A DNA stretch of 40,956 nucleotides from Bacilli bacterium (lineage in GTDB: Bacteria; Bacillota; Bacilli; Alicyclobacillales; SLC66): NCBI GenBank assembly GCA_013044175.1, contig JABEUY010000012.1:1-40956 (forward strand), read 5' to 3'. Of this stretch, positions 40,101 through 40,956 are shown in pieces. Made by a program: the position numbers and the translations under genes. The notes beneath the pieces were generated by a model. The model saw nothing but the letters and a program-made list of their open reading frames with translations. It did not search any database and was not told where the DNA came from. Positions within the stretch are counted from its first letter, which is position 1; each line of letters begins with the position of its first letter.

Positions 40101-40898
40101 TCAAGATTTTTTACTTTGTTCTTTTTTCTTCTCTTCTTTTTGCACGCGTATTTTTTTTTGAGCGCGTAAGAAATCAATGCATCCTTCGACTTCGGTAAAC
40201 GCATCTCCGTAGACGACCGCATACCGCACCGCTTCTGACTCTTGACCTGGTTCAGCTTGTTTCGGCAATTTTTGCGGTAACACCCTAAGACCCAGCAGAT
40301 AATCTAACACAAAAGGATTGATTTTACGCGCTGCCACAAAGAGCGAACGGGCAGGTAGTGAATCGCCATCAAGCGCAAAAGTATAAAGGAGGCGAGTATA
40401 GAGCATCGGTGTGGATTGCTCTGCTTCGTATTGGCTCGCCAGTTTTTGTCCACGTTCATAATCTTTTCGTTCAAGATAAGCTCGAAGTAAAATAAAACGA
40501 ATCCCCTGATGATCGACAGGGTTCAATCGTTGCGTTTCTTCCAAGATGGCAAGCGCTTGATCGTGCTCACCGATCTCCCAGAGCACTTGTCCAAGACCAG
40601 CACGGGCTTGCATATAGGGCCTTGTCTGCGCCACTTGCCAAAAGCGTCCTGTCCACTCCTCTTTCTTATCCGCAAAAAAACGATCACCGGCAGCTACTGC
40701 TTCTGTTAAATACTTCGCGGCTTGTTCAAAATCGGTGGCCGCTTCATTAGCAAGAAAAAGCCATGCTTCAATACAATCGTTTGAGATCGAAACCGCCTCT
40801 TGCGCGATCGCTATGCGCTTCGCTTGATCTGGTTCTTGTGTCGCTTTATTAAGCACATCGATCGCTTGACTTACTTTTTGAAGACTTTCCTCACGCAT
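40101..40898 (-). CDS. Tetratricopeptide (TPR) repeat protein
   Basis: A 265-residue soluble protein built from helical pairs: AIAQEAVSISNDCIEAWLFLANEA, FEQAAKYLTEAVAAG, ARAGLGQVLWEIGEHDQALAILEETQRLNPVD, LLRAYLERKDYERGQKLASQY, and DSLPARSLFVAARKINPF with a basic tail (RVQKEEKKKEQSKKS). It has no enzyme motif; probably a protein-interaction scaffold. Start ATG at 40898 with AAAGGGG about seven bases upstream; the seven-codon longer frame lacks a site. TATAAT (40931-40936, minus strand) and TGACA at the window edge form its likely promoter. Confidence 0.85.
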   Translation of the reverse strand: MREESLQKVSQAIDVLNKATQEPDQAKRIAIAQEAVSISNDCIEAWLFLANEAATDFEQAAKYLTEAVAAGDRFFADKKEEWTGRFWQVAQTRPYMQARAGLGQVLWEIGEHDQALAILEETQRLNPVDHQGIRFILLRAYLERKDYERGQKLASQYEAEQSTPMLYTRLLYTFALDGDSLPARSLFVAARKINPFVLDYLLGLRVLPQKLPKQAEPGQESEAVRYAVVYGDAFTEVEGCIDFLRAQKKIRVQKEEKKKEQSKKS

Positions 40899-40930
40899 GG
40901 TGTTGCCCCTTTCAGACAAAAGCTAGCACC

Positions 40931-40956
40931 ATTATAAGCGAAAAAGTGATTTGTCA
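40931..40956 (-). promoter_or_regulatory. Likely promoter of the TPR gene (cut by the window end)
   Basis: On the minus strand TATAAT (40931-40936); the -35 would be TTGACA of which TGACA is inside the window, with an unusually short spacer of 15. Confidence 0.5.

Noticed and set aside
1-40956. Mobile elements, CRISPR arrays or prophage
   Set aside because: No transposase, integrase, phage structural gene, regular spacer-repeat array or long direct repeats were seen.

Overview
The window looks like a chromosomal stretch from a low-to-mid GC Bacillota (Bacilli). Shine-Dalgarno sites are strong (AAGGAGG-type), promoters are near-consensus sigma-A, GTG and TTG starts are frequent, and there are a xylR-xylA-xylB block with a Bacillus-type xylO operator, a rocR/rocD/rocF arginine block, a bifunctional YitJ-type methyltransferase/reductase, PgcA and a PspA-family protein. 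I suspect Alicyclobacillaceae or a close relative from the gene mix (for example DUF4855 and SleL/YaaH-like exported proteins), but no marker in the window fixes the genus. There are no rRNA or tRNA genes, CRISPR arrays, insertion sequences or prophage genes. Composition looks even across the window, except that CGATCG is conspicuously frequent.

Layout. 1-4.6 kb: 3' end of a GH53-like endo-galactanase, a bidirectional terminator, then xylB, xylA and xylR on the minus strand (xylose use). 4.7-7.4 kb: a His-rich small protein, an ABM-fold (heme monooxygenase-like) protein, and a TPP riboswitch controlling thiD-thiE. 7.4-9.8 kb: a small membrane protein on the minus strand, then a three-gene cassette on the plus strand (anchored Ser/Thr-rich peptide, ApbE flavin transferase, ferric-reductase-like cytochrome b). 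9.8-12.9 kb: a TauE/SafE exporter with a CsoR/CstR-like operator, an HSL-family esterase and a DUF2239 protein. 12.9-16.4 kb: an FrnE/DsbA-like oxidoreductase, a Gfo/Idh/MocA dehydrogenase with a TIM-barrel sugar isomerase, and a divergent AraC regulator.

16.4-20.1 kb: a RocR-like AAA+ regulator divergent from rocD-rocF (arginine to ornithine to glutamate semialdehyde). The regulator has lost the sigma-54 contact threonine of GAFTGA and the Walker B glutamate. Two RocR-type palindromes lie between it and rocD. 20.2-23.0 kb: minus-strand operon of transglutaminase, DUF2164, GNAT and cyclase-family genes, divergent from a LysR regulator. 23.9-27.4 kb: prpC-prpD-prpB methylcitrate operon. 27.6-31.8 kb: yitJ-like gene, a HTH/coiled-coil protein and pgcA. 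31.9-37.1 kb: two exported proteins (TPR + SLH-like + GH18; discoidin-like + DUF4855) flanking an aspartate kinase. 37.2-40.9 kb: minus-strand cluster of a TPR protein, a small unknown protein, two proteins each with a tandem pair of YbjQ-like domains, and PspA.

The best candidates for something not well described are the compact ApbE/cytochrome cassette whose only candidate flavin acceptor is a 92-residue peptide ending in SGAS, the PspA cluster with four YbjQ-like domains, and the apparently sigma-54-independent RocR variant. All calls come from reading the sequence; no database search was run.
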